A DNA stretch of 16,260 bases from Hyphochytrium catenoides (taxonomy: Eukaryota; Sar; Hyphochytriomycetes; Hyphochytriales; Hyphochytriaceae): contig FLMG01002103.1 in the NCBI GenBank assembly GCA_900088475.1, positions 1 through 16,260 of the forward strand. Reading direction: 5' to 3'. The notes under the pieces were generated by a model. The model ran no database searches. It worked only from the letters and a program-made list of their open reading frames with translations, and was not told the origin of the DNA. Made by a program: the position numbers and the translations under genes. Below, piece by piece: positions 8,671-16,260 of this stretch (position 1 is the first letter of the stretch; each line of letters starts with the position of its first letter).

Positions 8671-9384
8671 ATGACGAAGTCAGTGGGCGGATCGAGTGCC
8701 AAACGAAAGCTGGAAGCTGCTGCTATGCCTTCAAAGGGCGGAAAGACATCGCCCCTGAAGCAGCTTTACAAGACTTCGCCAGTGCCCCACACACTTGTCC
8801 AGAGCGTTGGACAGCATAATGCCAGAGAAGGGTCTGAAGTGCCACATTCCACTATCCCTACAGAGATTACTGAAGATCTACCATTTGGCACGTTCCGCAA
8901 CGCAGTCATCACTGAAACCGAGCTAAAGAAAGGTGGCGAGATTCCGCAGACTCTCTTTGAAGCCAAGCAGCACGAACTGGGAGGCGAAGGGACATCCGCA
9001 GCGTATGCTCCATCTTCCACTATTGCACACGCAACCTACAGAAGGCACAGCAGCAGCAACAGCATGCAAGAGTACAAACCGGGAGATCTATTTGAAGATG
9101 CCAAGCTGATGATGTTCGGGTTCGGGGATGATCCGGAACCTTTGAAGGACTCTGTGCAGCTGATGGAGGAACTGGTGGCACACTACATACGCCAAAAGAC
9201 CGCCGAGCTACTGGACGTAGCTCATATTAGAGGACGACTGGACAATGATTGTTTCACATTTCTCATGAGAAAGGATCAGGTGAGGAGCCAGCGCGTATTG
9301 GAACTCAATAAGGCAATGACTACCTTAACCAAGGCAACTGAGAACGGTTTCGATGCAGAAGACGAGTCCAATTTCAGAGGTTAG
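8671..9384 (+). CDS. TAF13: TAF13-like TFIID subunit (histone fold)
   Basis: Predicted subunit of the general transcription factor TFIID, acting in the nucleus. TAF13 pairs with TAF11 through a histone fold. The 237-residue frame starts at a real ATG. The histone fold lies at about residues 140-205: KLMMFGFGDDPEPLKDSVQL, LVAHYIRQKTAELL, then RGRLDNDCFTFLMRKD. The GFGDD motif and the FLMRKD end of the fold match TAF13 and the related N-terminal fold of Spt3. GFGDD and the short tail after the fold (LNKAMTTLTKATENGFD) favour TAF13. Animal TAF13 is about 124 residues. Here a roughly 138-residue N-terminal extension precedes the fold; it is low in recognisable structure, rich in Ser, Thr and Lys, and unassigned. 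No intron is needed. Its 3' end lies 101 bp from that of the bHLH gene. Confidence 0.8.
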   Translation: MTKSVGGSSAKRKLEAAAMPSKGGKTSPLKQLYKTSPVPHTLVQSVGQHNAREGSEVPHSTIPTEITEDLPFGTFRNAVITETELKKGGEIPQTLFEAKQHELGGEGTSAAYAPSSTIAHATYRRHSSSNSMQEYKPGDLFEDAKLMMFGFGDDPEPLKDSVQLMEELVAHYIRQKTAELLDVAHIRGRLDNDCFTFLMRKDQVRSQRVLELNKAMTTLTKATENGFDAEDESNFRG

Positions 9385-9485
9385 TAGTACTTAAAGCGCC
9401 CTAGGCGATATCGAATGCTAGTTCTCCAGATGCCAGACCAGGAGGATACTCTTTTGACTGATACGACTGGGCTTCCTTACTAGGT

Positions 9486-10388
9486 TCACGTAAGTAAAGA
9501 GAGAAACATGTTATCGATCGCTTTGACACTAGGAGCACTCTGGCTGGGGAGGACAAAGCCTGCCACCTCTGCGGGCAAGTGGAAAGGCTCTACTGAGTCA
9601 TAGTTGAGAGACAACGTGTAAGACGTCGGCTCAGAGTTGGGGTTAAGCATAGACAATTGGAAGGTGGAACTCAATTGTGGGTTTGGCACCGTAAACGCTA
9701 AGAGCTGGTCGCCAGAGACGGCAGAAACCGGGGAAGGTTTATTATAACCTTCTATCTTTCTCTTCTTGATGATGTTCTTTGCAGCTTTGGCTCCTTCATA
9801 GGTCTGTTTCTGTTGCGTCTCTTTCTTGTTGTTGTGCTTAACCTCATCAAACAAGTCTTCCGCTACGTTTGAGAGAAGTGTGAGGTCCTCGTTGGCTAGA
9901 AGTGGCAACTCATCGTCACATACTGCAGGACCGCCCTGCCCAGACGTAGTAGATTGAGTACTCAGTTCAGTAGGACTTGAAGTAGACAGCCTGGGATCGG
10001 GGGTAGAGACTATCGCATCGGTGCAATTCTCTTTATTGGTAGCTCTTGACTGTAAGGTCGCTTGTTCGTCCTTGTCTGCGGCCGTCACTCCGCAGGCTGG
10101 TCTGGGTCCTTGACTAGAGCAGCCTTGTTGTAGCTGTAGCTTCCCAATGGTGTGTTCCATGGCTTCAACCATCTGCAATGTCTTGTTAAGGACCTCTAAC
10201 TGAGTACGATGATAACCGTAACCCGCTTCCTCTACTTTAGTCCTGAGACTCGCAAATGCCTCCCTGATCAATCTACATCTCTCGCGCTCTAAGAGATTAT
10301 GCTCAATTCGCTTACGTTGGCTTGGTTCTTCGTCAATAATGTGGCGGTGATCGCCAAGGGTATCGATCTCAGACTGGCCTGATGACAT
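9486..10388 (-). CDS. Basic helix-loop-helix transcription factor
   Basis: Predicted nuclear DNA-binding protein of 300 residues, starting at an ATG and needing no intron. The bHLH spans about residues 24-86: basic region RKRIEHNLLERERCRLI, helix 1 REAFASLRTKV, a loop with GYGYHRT, helix 2 QLEVLNKTLQMVEAMEHTIG. His30 and Glu34 occupy the two conserved base-contacting positions (5 and 9) of E-box binders. The third key position (13), Arg in Myc/Max/USF-type proteins, is Cys38 here. No clear leucine zipper follows, only LQLQQG. The remaining 200 residues are polar, with a Ser/Thr-rich stretch (about 128-155), an acidic segment and a basic KKRKIEGYNK patch that may be a nuclear localisation signal. 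The target genes cannot be read from the sequence. Confidence 0.85.
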   Translation of the reverse strand: MSSGQSEIDTLGDHRHIIDEEPSQRKRIEHNLLERERCRLIREAFASLRTKVEEAGYGYHRTQLEVLNKTLQMVEAMEHTIGKLQLQQGCSSQGPRPACGVTAADKDEQATLQSRATNKENCTDAIVSTPDPRLSTSSPTELSTQSTTSGQGGPAVCDDELPLLANEDLTLLSNVAEDLFDEVKHNNKKETQQKQTYEGAKAAKNIIKKRKIEGYNKPSPVSAVSGDQLLAFTVPNPQLSSTFQLSMLNPNSEPTSYTLSLNYDSVEPFHLPAEVAGFVLPSQSAPSVKAIDNMFLSLLT

Positions 10389-11327
10389 GGCAATTATGAG
10401 CTCTACAACCGCCCTAATACGCGCTTTGAGTGGGCAGCTTATATGTTAGGTTGTGGTAGCGAAGAGGTCTAGGAAGGATTTACGTATATGATGCTGCATA
10501 TCTCGGTCCATCTTCGCGAAAGGGCAAGTACAATCTGGATTGGTCTTGACTGCACACCAGAGGCCTTGCTATTAGTATTCTGCAGAAGGTTCTTGGGGAG
10601 TGAAGCCTAGAGAAGTCCAGAAAGGGGGTGTTGGGGTGGGAGGAGGTGATAGCTGCGTATCTCTGCGGTCAACAGGAGATAGTATACTCTTACCGCTAGA
10701 TCACTGGCTTCGTAGCCGCCCAATCTTACCACTGATGATAAGCTCGTTCCCTTACAAAGATCAGGTGATCCATGTCCTCTCCGCTTCTTCTGGCGTCATG
10801 TGCTCCAACTGCCTATTATGTCTTGCACGCATGAAGGTGGTGATGCAAAAGGCCTTTCGTTAATGGAGAATTTTCTAGAAGGTTGAGGTGTGAGGGTCCT
10901 TTGGGACTTCTTATTACCAGTGTTGGTCGCTGCTAGATTTGTTCTATAAGTTCGGTTGGCGGGATATATTCGGGGCAGTATCCTCCAAGTTGCGGGGTGA
11001 TAGTCGGTTTCCCAGCAATGTCTTGTAGGAGCCTTTATCTCTTAGTCTGTATTGAGCGGAATTATACATCGAAGCCTCAGCCGCCGTACAGTATTTCTGG
11101 GGGCTTTTTTGCTTGTCGAACGAATGCGGGGCGTTTGTGAAGACATCTTTTGGTGTTCTTTCCAGGTGGTTGTGGGTGATCTTTGAACCTATGGCCCAAA
11201 TGCGACAGATGATGAAATAATGCTTACTGTAGAAAACTGAGGAAATCGGGGTTGTGTGGGCTATCGTCTATCACCAAAGAATCGAGCTGGCAGGCGACAG
11301 ACCACCCAGCCTCGAATGTTGCGTTTT
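10389..11327. other. Long intergenic region, no gene seen
   Basis: This covers the upstream side of the bHLH gene and the 3' side of the next minus-strand coding region. G-rich runs (for example around 10620-10650) occur on the plus strand. The plus-strand frames here (10600-10863 and 11254-11484) lack ATG starts and show no conserved pattern. Promoter elements for the bHLH gene should lie near 10400-10600, but none can be named. Confidence 0.45.
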
Positions 11328-12172
11328 CTATAGTCTATATTCCTTGTGCATCAGCAAGACTGCATCGGAGTGGGCAGCTCGGTGGGTAGCCATTCTACAA
11401 GTACAAGTACTTAATAATGTAGTACCTCCTTCCACGTCGTCCCTCATCAGGCATCGGAGGAAGGCCCTTGTATTGAGAGAGTAATGCTCTTCTTCACTCC
11501 TTCGATACCGAGCCACCTGCTGATGAATAGCCTCAATGTTCCTGAGTACGAAAAAGTAAATGTTCACTTGATCCTTAGGTAGACCACCAATGTTTCCTGG
11601 CCAAAATAGTGTTTCCCTTCTTGAGGACCCTTTGAACCCCACCAATTGATGCTCGATTTGATAAAAGCGTAATAAACGACCGCTAATGGCTTCTCTTTTG
11701 CCATAATGACTTGACCACTGTCCGTCCGCAACAGGCATGAATCCCCAGATATCTGCACACGGGTCTTCATACTCCGCCTGGAAACACAGAAGGGGATACA
11801 GAGCCGACAGTCGCTGGAGCCATGTAGCTGGAAACCGACCCTTATACCTAAAGTGAAGCTCTGCTGCATGGCGTTGTAAGAGGTCACTATCCACCTTCAA
11901 TTCCACCTCCTCGTAAGCTTCTCCCCCTGGAGTACCCCAATGCTGTCCCTGCCAAGTAATCTTCTGTTCTTAGACAGACCGTCAGGGCATGGCACCTCTT
12001 GCCCGAAGAAAGACGCCTCTGGATCAGCAGTGCGTTCGACGTAAGAGTTGTCATCGTGAGCCTCATCTCTTGGAGGTTGTCAAGGTCAAAGCCTTGCTTA
12101 CGTAGTATAAGTTCTAGGCTTGCTTTCGCTTCTTGCAAAATTCCCTCTCGGAGTATGATGACAAAACCACGC
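11328..12172 (-). CDS. Unrecognised protein, at least two coding segments
   Basis: Two minus-strand frames with good coding character follow each other. The upstream one (about 12172-11980) reads RGFVIILREGILQEAKASL and on through IQRRLSSGKRCHALT. The downstream one is open from about 11967 to 11328: ITWQGQHWGTPGGEAYEEVE, then a segment rich in aromatic residues (AELHFRYKGRFPATWLQRL, WGFMPVADGQWSSHYGKRE, ETLFWPGNIGGLPKDQVNIY). A 31-nt GT-AG gap (11979-11949) joins them in frame. That is very short for an intron, so an indel is possible. Neither segment begins with ATG, so an upstream exon is expected; a 92-nt intron from 12263 to 12172 would reach an ATG at 12398. No domain is recognised and there are no membrane helices or signal peptide. 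Confidence 0.4.
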
Positions 12173-12659
12173 TGAGGCAATCACTTGACATTGTGCTCGA
12201 GCTAGCTAAGTGCGGGTTGGGATCTCAGACCTAGCTGCTTTGATTAGCTGCCTCGGTGTTGACTGCTGGCGCTTTCAATGGAGTGATACCTGGAAAGATC
12301 TGGAGTGACATGGGACAGGCTCGAAGCGACGACCTCTTTGGTTGCTGCTGCAGGTCACTCCTAAGAGGCAAAAGCATGCTGCTCTGTTGAGGGTCCATCC
12401 TTCTATGACTCAAACAACTGAGGTGCAGCTCCTGGACCTCAGTCCTATGTGAGAAGAGATAGAGAGTGAGCTCGAAGGCTGAAGAAGCAATGCAACAAAA
12501 AGCCAAGGATCAATCTTAGTATAACATGCGGAATTACCTAACTATGTAGAACTATATAATATAATAAATAAGGGCAACCAGTGTTGCATCAAAGTCTATC
12601 AATTGGATAAGGGTGGTGGGAATAGCTTTTGTCACTCTAAAAGTCCTCCGGGGGAATGT

Positions 12660-13285
12660 ATGGGCAAGCGAACAGAAGCCTGTATGTCTCGGGCGCTGGA
12701 TAGCGGTGCAGTTGAATTGCCATTCTCTGCAAAGGAGGTGGGGCTTGGGCTACAGCTGTGATCACTCCAGGTCTCGTCGCTAATCCCCGCCTTCATGTCT
12801 TCACTGTTGCTTCGCTTGAGAAATCATCTTCCCGGGTGCGCTTGCCGGTGGAGTTAAGTCCTCCCCTCCAGGCCTACAAAGAAATGGTGATGGAAGTGTC
12901 TAAGTCTGCGGGTCAAGTCCTGATGTCTTTTTCCAGTTCCCGGGCAGTACAAAACCTGCCAGGCTCTCTGGAACCTTTCATCAACCAACCAGAGACCAAG
13001 CTGAACCATACACTGTCCACTTTAAGGTTGCTTTTCAAGAGGATGTCGAAGAGCAAACATCAACGAAAGTCTCAACAAGGCGTACAATATACAGGCGTAG
13101 ATTGGACAATTATCCAGCTTAAGCGAAGCGGTATGCGGGATAATGGTTGTTCCGTATGGAGACAAGAAGGAACTGCCCACACCTCCCTCAGAGCAGACAC
13201 TGTAATCATTCCCAACATCGGCATTATGACGGACAGAGGTTCTGTGTGGTTTATCAATAGTAATAGTTATGGTGGGCGTAGATAA
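12660..13285 (+). CDS. Hypothetical protein, tentative
   Basis: A 175-codon open frame (12758-13285, no ATG) reads VELSPPLQAYKEMVMEVSKS, then a basic part (LLFKRMSKSKHQRKSQQ) and a C-terminus with VIIPNIGIMTDRGSVWF. An ATG at 12660 opens a short frame (MGKRTEACMSRALDS). It can be spliced into the larger frame by GT at 12706 with AG at 12755 or 12770, both frame-consistent. I recognise no family, signal peptide or membrane helix. It could equally be a chance open frame, since no independent support such as a conserved motif exists. Confidence 0.25.
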
Positions 13286-13720
13286 AGACCTCTAGGGTCT
13301 GAACCGAGCTAGGGATATAGAATATAATGTTAGCGAAAAAACCTAATCCTATATTATGTTAGGGCTTGAAGGTGGAATATGGGGTCCACATACACACTAG
13401 TTAGGCCCAACAGTGACCCCCTTGCTTCTAAAGCCTTTAAAAGGACCGCCCACACTGTACCTTCACATCACCATCATCCACGATCCTACTGTACTTTACC
13501 ATTTTAAGCTGTCAGATAGCATAGCATATCCATATATTATTATAAAAAGGAGACAGCTGAAAGTCTTGGTACATAGAGCCAGGGAGAATGATGCGGTTGA
13601 TCCTACTACCTGCCGCGTGTCCTCGTTCGCCATTGTTAGTTTAGAAATACCTTCTCTGCGGTTAGGTCGCGCAAAGGTTTGGACAACATTGAAGCCTATA
13701 CTGATTGAAAGCCGGCCTTA
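13286..13720. other. Upstream region of the membrane-protein gene
   Basis: The region is A/T-rich at 13310-13370, with two near copies of a TAT(A/T)ATGTTAG motif about 37 bp apart and a short CCTAA/TTAGG inverted pair (13350-13371). TTTAAAAGGA near 13436 and TATTATAAAAAGG near 13536 are TATA-like and could belong to the promoter of the 555-residue gene. The open frame at 13413-13721 has no ATG at its start and no recognisable content. Confidence 0.4.
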
Positions 13721-15388
13721 ATGGGTTATCCTCTCACAGCTATCGCCGGCCTTCTACTGGCAGATTCTCTGGTACTGCTGGTCGCCACCTTTGCGATGAC
13801 GAGTATCTCAGTGGGTAGCTACATCGCCATCATCTCCTTCCTCTCGGGCCCGCCCTCAACTGCATACTGTTCCAACAATTGCATCTTGTCTGCTAATGAT
13901 TGCAATGGCAAACTGCCATTCGAGAGCGTCTGCAGTACCTCATTCAGCCTGGGCGGGTTTATTTACGGAGCACTGTTCGCTGGTCCCAGTAGTTATACTG
14001 CTGTGGCTTTTGCCTACTGTGAGATGTATGGTTCGGCGGAAAGAGTAAAGTCGACGAAAACGGTGACCATAGTAACGGCACTACTCTCACTGCTGGCCAC
14101 GGTGCTTTATGCTGTGGAAGCGTTCGTACTTAACGGGAACGTTTTCGCAGGGCAGCTCGTTTTTCTCTGTTTGAACCTCTGGATATTCTACGATGGGCAC
14201 ATTCAGGAGTTCTTTCTAAGGCTCATGTCCAACTTCGTTCCCACTCTTACCGGAATCGTCGTCCTCCAAGTGGTGTATCCTATTATTCTTTCCCTTGACG
14301 CTGCTCTGACCACACTCAATCTTATTTTCAGCTTCGGTATGCCCGCAACGTTTCTCGTGCTCTCCTTCGTAACCGAGAGGTGTCTTGGACGGTTAATCTG
14401 GGTCACTGACGTGGGAGACAGCGAGCTCAGCTTTGTGGATCCTGCCCTGTTTCTAATGTATATTCTGCATCAGCTGCTTCAGATGACTGCCAATATCAGC
14501 AGGGGAGACGAAGCACTTATGCTTATCACTATGTCTACTCTGTCGTCGTGTGGTGGGTACATCCTAACCCTAGCTTGGAGTATGCGGCGTCTACGAGCAA
14601 GGGCGATGATTGTAGTATCTCCGACTCTACAGCAGCTCACATCCGCTCGTGGAATGGCATCGTCGGACCTAGGTTCAACAAAGAAAAGTGATTTGGGTGA
14701 GCTTATGGGTTATCTTAAGCACGTTAAGTCTCGGGAAGTACAAGCCAGGGCAGATGCGCCAAGGGTTAGTACGAAGGATCAAGTATCACATGGTCAGGTC
14801 GTACTCAAACAATCAAGTGGAATGAGTTCTGTGATGAGTACACTGCATGGCGTCAAGGTTGAGCCCTCCAATGTGGAAGATTGGGGGGCTCACCTTGGCG
14901 GAACAGTACAGAGCTGTAAAATTGCCAAAAGCGAAAGCGGCCAAAGGGCACGACATACGACATGGCATAAAGGAGAAGCCAATCTTACGATGAGGAGAAC
15001 TGCCATGTTGTGGAAGCGAATGGCAATCAACCTGATCGTGGCAACCACTTGCAGTACCGCGACTCTGAGTTCTCTCATACCCTTGCGCAATTACTTTGTA
15101 GCTAAGCTCCTGCGTAACATCTGCTATCGTCCTGATGCCAGTACTATCGAGGCTCTGGGACAAAAATGGCAGCCTTTCTATACCATTCTTACGGTATTGC
15201 TTGTCATGGCCCTATTTATCTATAGTCTAGAGAGGATGCAGACTGATATCGTTGGGGCGTGGATGAAGGACCGCCGAAGTATCATCAGAAGGACGTTATT
15301 ATTAGAGTTTCTATACCTACCGTACATTGGTACATCTCTACTCCATGGCGCTTTTTTTAATCCTCGTGAAGGCAACTGTTTACTATGA
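13721..15388 (+). CDS. Orphan polytopic membrane protein, 555 residues
   Basis: An intact frame from a real ATG to TGA. I do not recognise the family. About eleven hydrophobic segments are visible, at roughly residues 8-28, 31-42, 78-99, 115-137, 142-157, 173-193, 199-217, 239-256, 265-286, 434-455, 487-502 and 526-544, the exact count being uncertain because some are weak. Between the first and third segments lies a Cys-rich stretch (Cys 50, 54, 61, 71), which may form an extracellular disulfide-bonded loop. A hydrophilic block of about 145 residues (290-433) with Lys, Ser and Arg separates an N-terminal bundle from the last three segments and is probably cytoplasmic. The layout could suit a transporter or an unclassified receptor, but no signature of a known family is present. 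AATAAA lies at 15392-15397. Confidence 0.7.
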   Translation: MGYPLTAIAGLLLADSLVLLVATFAMTSISVGSYIAIISFLSGPPSTAYCSNNCILSANDCNGKLPFESVCSTSFSLGGFIYGALFAGPSSYTAVAFAYCEMYGSAERVKSTKTVTIVTALLSLLATVLYAVEAFVLNGNVFAGQLVFLCLNLWIFYDGHIQEFFLRLMSNFVPTLTGIVVLQVVYPIILSLDAALTTLNLIFSFGMPATFLVLSFVTERCLGRLIWVTDVGDSELSFVDPALFLMYILHQLLQMTANISRGDEALMLITMSTLSSCGGYILTLAWSMRRLRARAMIVVSPTLQQLTSARGMASSDLGSTKKSDLGELMGYLKHVKSREVQARADAPRVSTKDQVSHGQVVLKQSSGMSSVMSTLHGVKVEPSNVEDWGAHLGGTVQSCKIAKSESGQRARHTTWHKGEANLTMRRTAMLWKRMAINLIVATTCSTATLSSLIPLRNYFVAKLLRNICYRPDASTIEALGQKWQPFYTILTVLLVMALFIYSLERMQTDIVGAWMKDRRSIIRRTLLLEFLYLPYIGTSLLHGAFFNPREGNCLL

Positions 15389-15391
15389 ATG

Positions 15392-15397
15392 AATAAA
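15392..15397 (+). terminator. Polyadenylation signal AATAAA
   Basis: A perfect AATAAA begins three bases past the TGA of the 555-residue membrane-protein gene. It would give a very short 3' UTR if used. Confidence 0.5.
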
Positions 15398-15466
15398 AGA
15401 AGTGTGTTAATGGCCTAGAACACCTCTATAATCGCTACGGTAATAACGACCCCAGCATGAGATAGA

Positions 15467-15572
15467 AGATGCCATGAAGACTGTGCCTTGAAAGGTTGAC
15501 TAAAGCTGGCAAGGGGTTTGGAGTCACCTAGCAATAGTCAACCTTCAAGGCACACTCTTCTTCATGACATCT
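15467..15572. repeat. Imperfect inverted repeat (about 45-bp arms)
   Basis: The left arm (about 15467-15510) begins AGATGCCATGAAGA and runs through TGTGCCTTGAAAGGTTGACT. The right arm (about 15527-15572) read on the minus strand begins AGATGTCATGAAGA and runs through TGTGCCTTGAAGGTTGACT. Pairing continues inward to GCTGG/GCTAGG with a few mismatches and small indels, leaving a loop of about 16 bases. It could be a MITE or foldback remnant, or a structured 3' element of the membrane-protein transcript, whose stop lies 79 bp upstream. Confidence 0.8.
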
Positions 15573-16078
15573 AGCTGTGGTTCATTCTGAGGTCTCTCGG
15601 GGCGTACACAGCTAGTTCTGGAGGGAGTGCACGACCAGCGCAGTCCTTTAGGTGCCGTCGAATCTCCGTCGATCTATGTCACACTAAACGAGTAGTGGAG
15701 CAGCTTGGGCTGTTTGACGTCGTCCTGCAGACACCTGGTATGGTTGTTAGTAGAGGTCACCTTCACTTGTTAGGAACGGGTATCATGGGCGCTGCCTAGA
15801 ATAGCTGAGCCCAACTCTGCTGGAACGAGCTTGGGAGCTGGATCAGTGGTACAGGGTCACTGAGATTCTAAAATGCGACGTTCCACCATAGAAAGGAAGC
15901 GAAGAAGGAGTTACAAGGTTACAGCAGAGGTCTTACCAAAAAACCCTCTGATGCATGTACTAGACAAGGTCTGGCTTGCCCGAGCTTCAGAACTGCCAAC
16001 GTCTAACCTTTTGGCATTTAAGAGAAAGCGACAAGTTACTGTGAGTACCAGCTGGAATCGCTACCCAACAAGCACCTC
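15573..16078. other. No confident gene
   Basis: Two plus-strand frames are open here: 15575-15799 without a start codon (it ends VEQLGLFDVVLQTPGMVVS and onward), and 15873-16115 from an ATG with a basic N-terminus (MRRSTIERKRRRSYK). Neither shows a motif I can name. Protein-like fragments in several frames suggest a decayed gene. Confidence 0.35.
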
Positions 16079-16260
16079 CTACCTGATACACAACATTGCC
16101 CTGGGGAACCGTTGAGCTAGGTACATGCTAAGGAGTATCTTGGCTCCGACATAGCAGATGCGCTGCTGCATGTTTGAAGTTATGTTGTCCATCTGTAGAA
16201 GCTCCTGCCATGCTTGTAGGAAGTGGAAGCTGAACTTGCCTGACCCCGTGCCCAGCTCGA
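16079..16260 (-). CDS. Partial SAM-dependent methyltransferase, cut by window edge
   Basis: The minus-strand frame entering from the right edge reads ELGTGSGKFSFHFLQAW, a textbook motif I (E-x-G-x-G-x-G) of class I S-adenosylmethionine-dependent methyltransferases. MDNITSNMQQRICYV follows, at about the distance expected for the next strand. The frame then runs into unrelated sequence and a stop at 16079-16081. A GT at the GTCGGA after ICY may be a splice donor, but I could not find the following motif in the next several hundred bases. The gene is therefore either continued by an exon I cannot recognise or truncated. The N-terminal part lies outside the window. The substrate is unknown. Confidence 0.55.
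   Translation of the reverse strand, partial: ELGTGSGKFSFHFLQAWQELLQMDNITSNMQQRICYVGAKILLSMYLAQRFPRAMLCIR

Noticed and set aside
10600-11484. Plus-strand frames of 87 and 76 codons
   Set aside because: They begin at non-ATG codons, have no conserved motif, and the second overlaps the better minus-strand frame.
13359-13411. TGTTAGGGC to GCCCAACA ends, as in an LTR
   Set aside because: The interval is only about 50 bp and the matching ends are imperfect. No second copy, primer-binding site or retrotransposon genes are seen.
14203-15163. Minus-strand frames of 66-116 codons
   Set aside because: They are antisense shadows of the intact 555-residue membrane protein.
15575-15799. 75-codon open frame ending in GHLHLLGTGIMGAA, faintly like a JmjC-type beta-barrel segment
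   Set aside because: It has no start codon or metal-binding triad, and the similarity is too weak to name a family.

Overview
The window looks like nuclear DNA from a eukaryotic microbe, perhaps an early-diverging (zoosporic) fungus or another protist. The evidence is GT-AG introns of only about 38-49 bases, a TFIID subunit of the TAF13 type, a basic helix-loop-helix factor, and two G-protein signalling genes: a class C (GABA-B-like) receptor and a seven-helix protein carrying an RGS domain. There are no operons, Shine-Dalgarno sites, CRISPR arrays, tRNAs or rRNAs that I can see. The taxon is not settled by the sequence alone.

Layout, left to right. Bases 1-3170 hold no confident gene. They contain a decayed transposase-like helix-turn-helix (735-901) and a short charged open frame (1274-1654). 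A small unrecognised minus-strand gene or remnant lies at 3173-3748, with its reading frame interrupted. The core of the window is a tail-to-tail pair: a plus-strand receptor (about 4163-6515) joining a PstS-like type II periplasmic-binding domain to a class C 7TM domain, and a minus-strand 7TM-RGS gene (8335-6754) that I could resolve into four exons encoding 482 residues. A diverged 31/34-bp tandem repeat lies between their 3' ends. A TAF13-like gene (8671-9384, +) starts 335 bp from the 7TM-RGS start codon and converges on a bHLH gene (10388-9486, -). After about 0.9 kb of apparent non-coding DNA come unrecognised coding regions (about 12172-11328, -, and 12660-13285, +, both tentative), then an intact 555-residue polytopic membrane protein of unknown family (13721-15388, +) with AATAAA just past its stop. 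A strong inverted repeat (15467-15572) follows, and the right edge carries a minus-strand fragment with a class I SAM-methyltransferase motif I.

The biologically most interesting part is 4.1-8.3 kb. It encodes a receptor whose ligand module looks like bacterial phosphate-binding PstS but whose anion-binding motif is altered, beside a membrane-tethered RGS protein that would be expected to accelerate GTP hydrolysis by a G-alpha subunit. That the two act on the same G protein is inference from adjacency and family roles. The receptor model is incomplete: no start codon or signal peptide could be assigned, and two frame changes need introns or indels.
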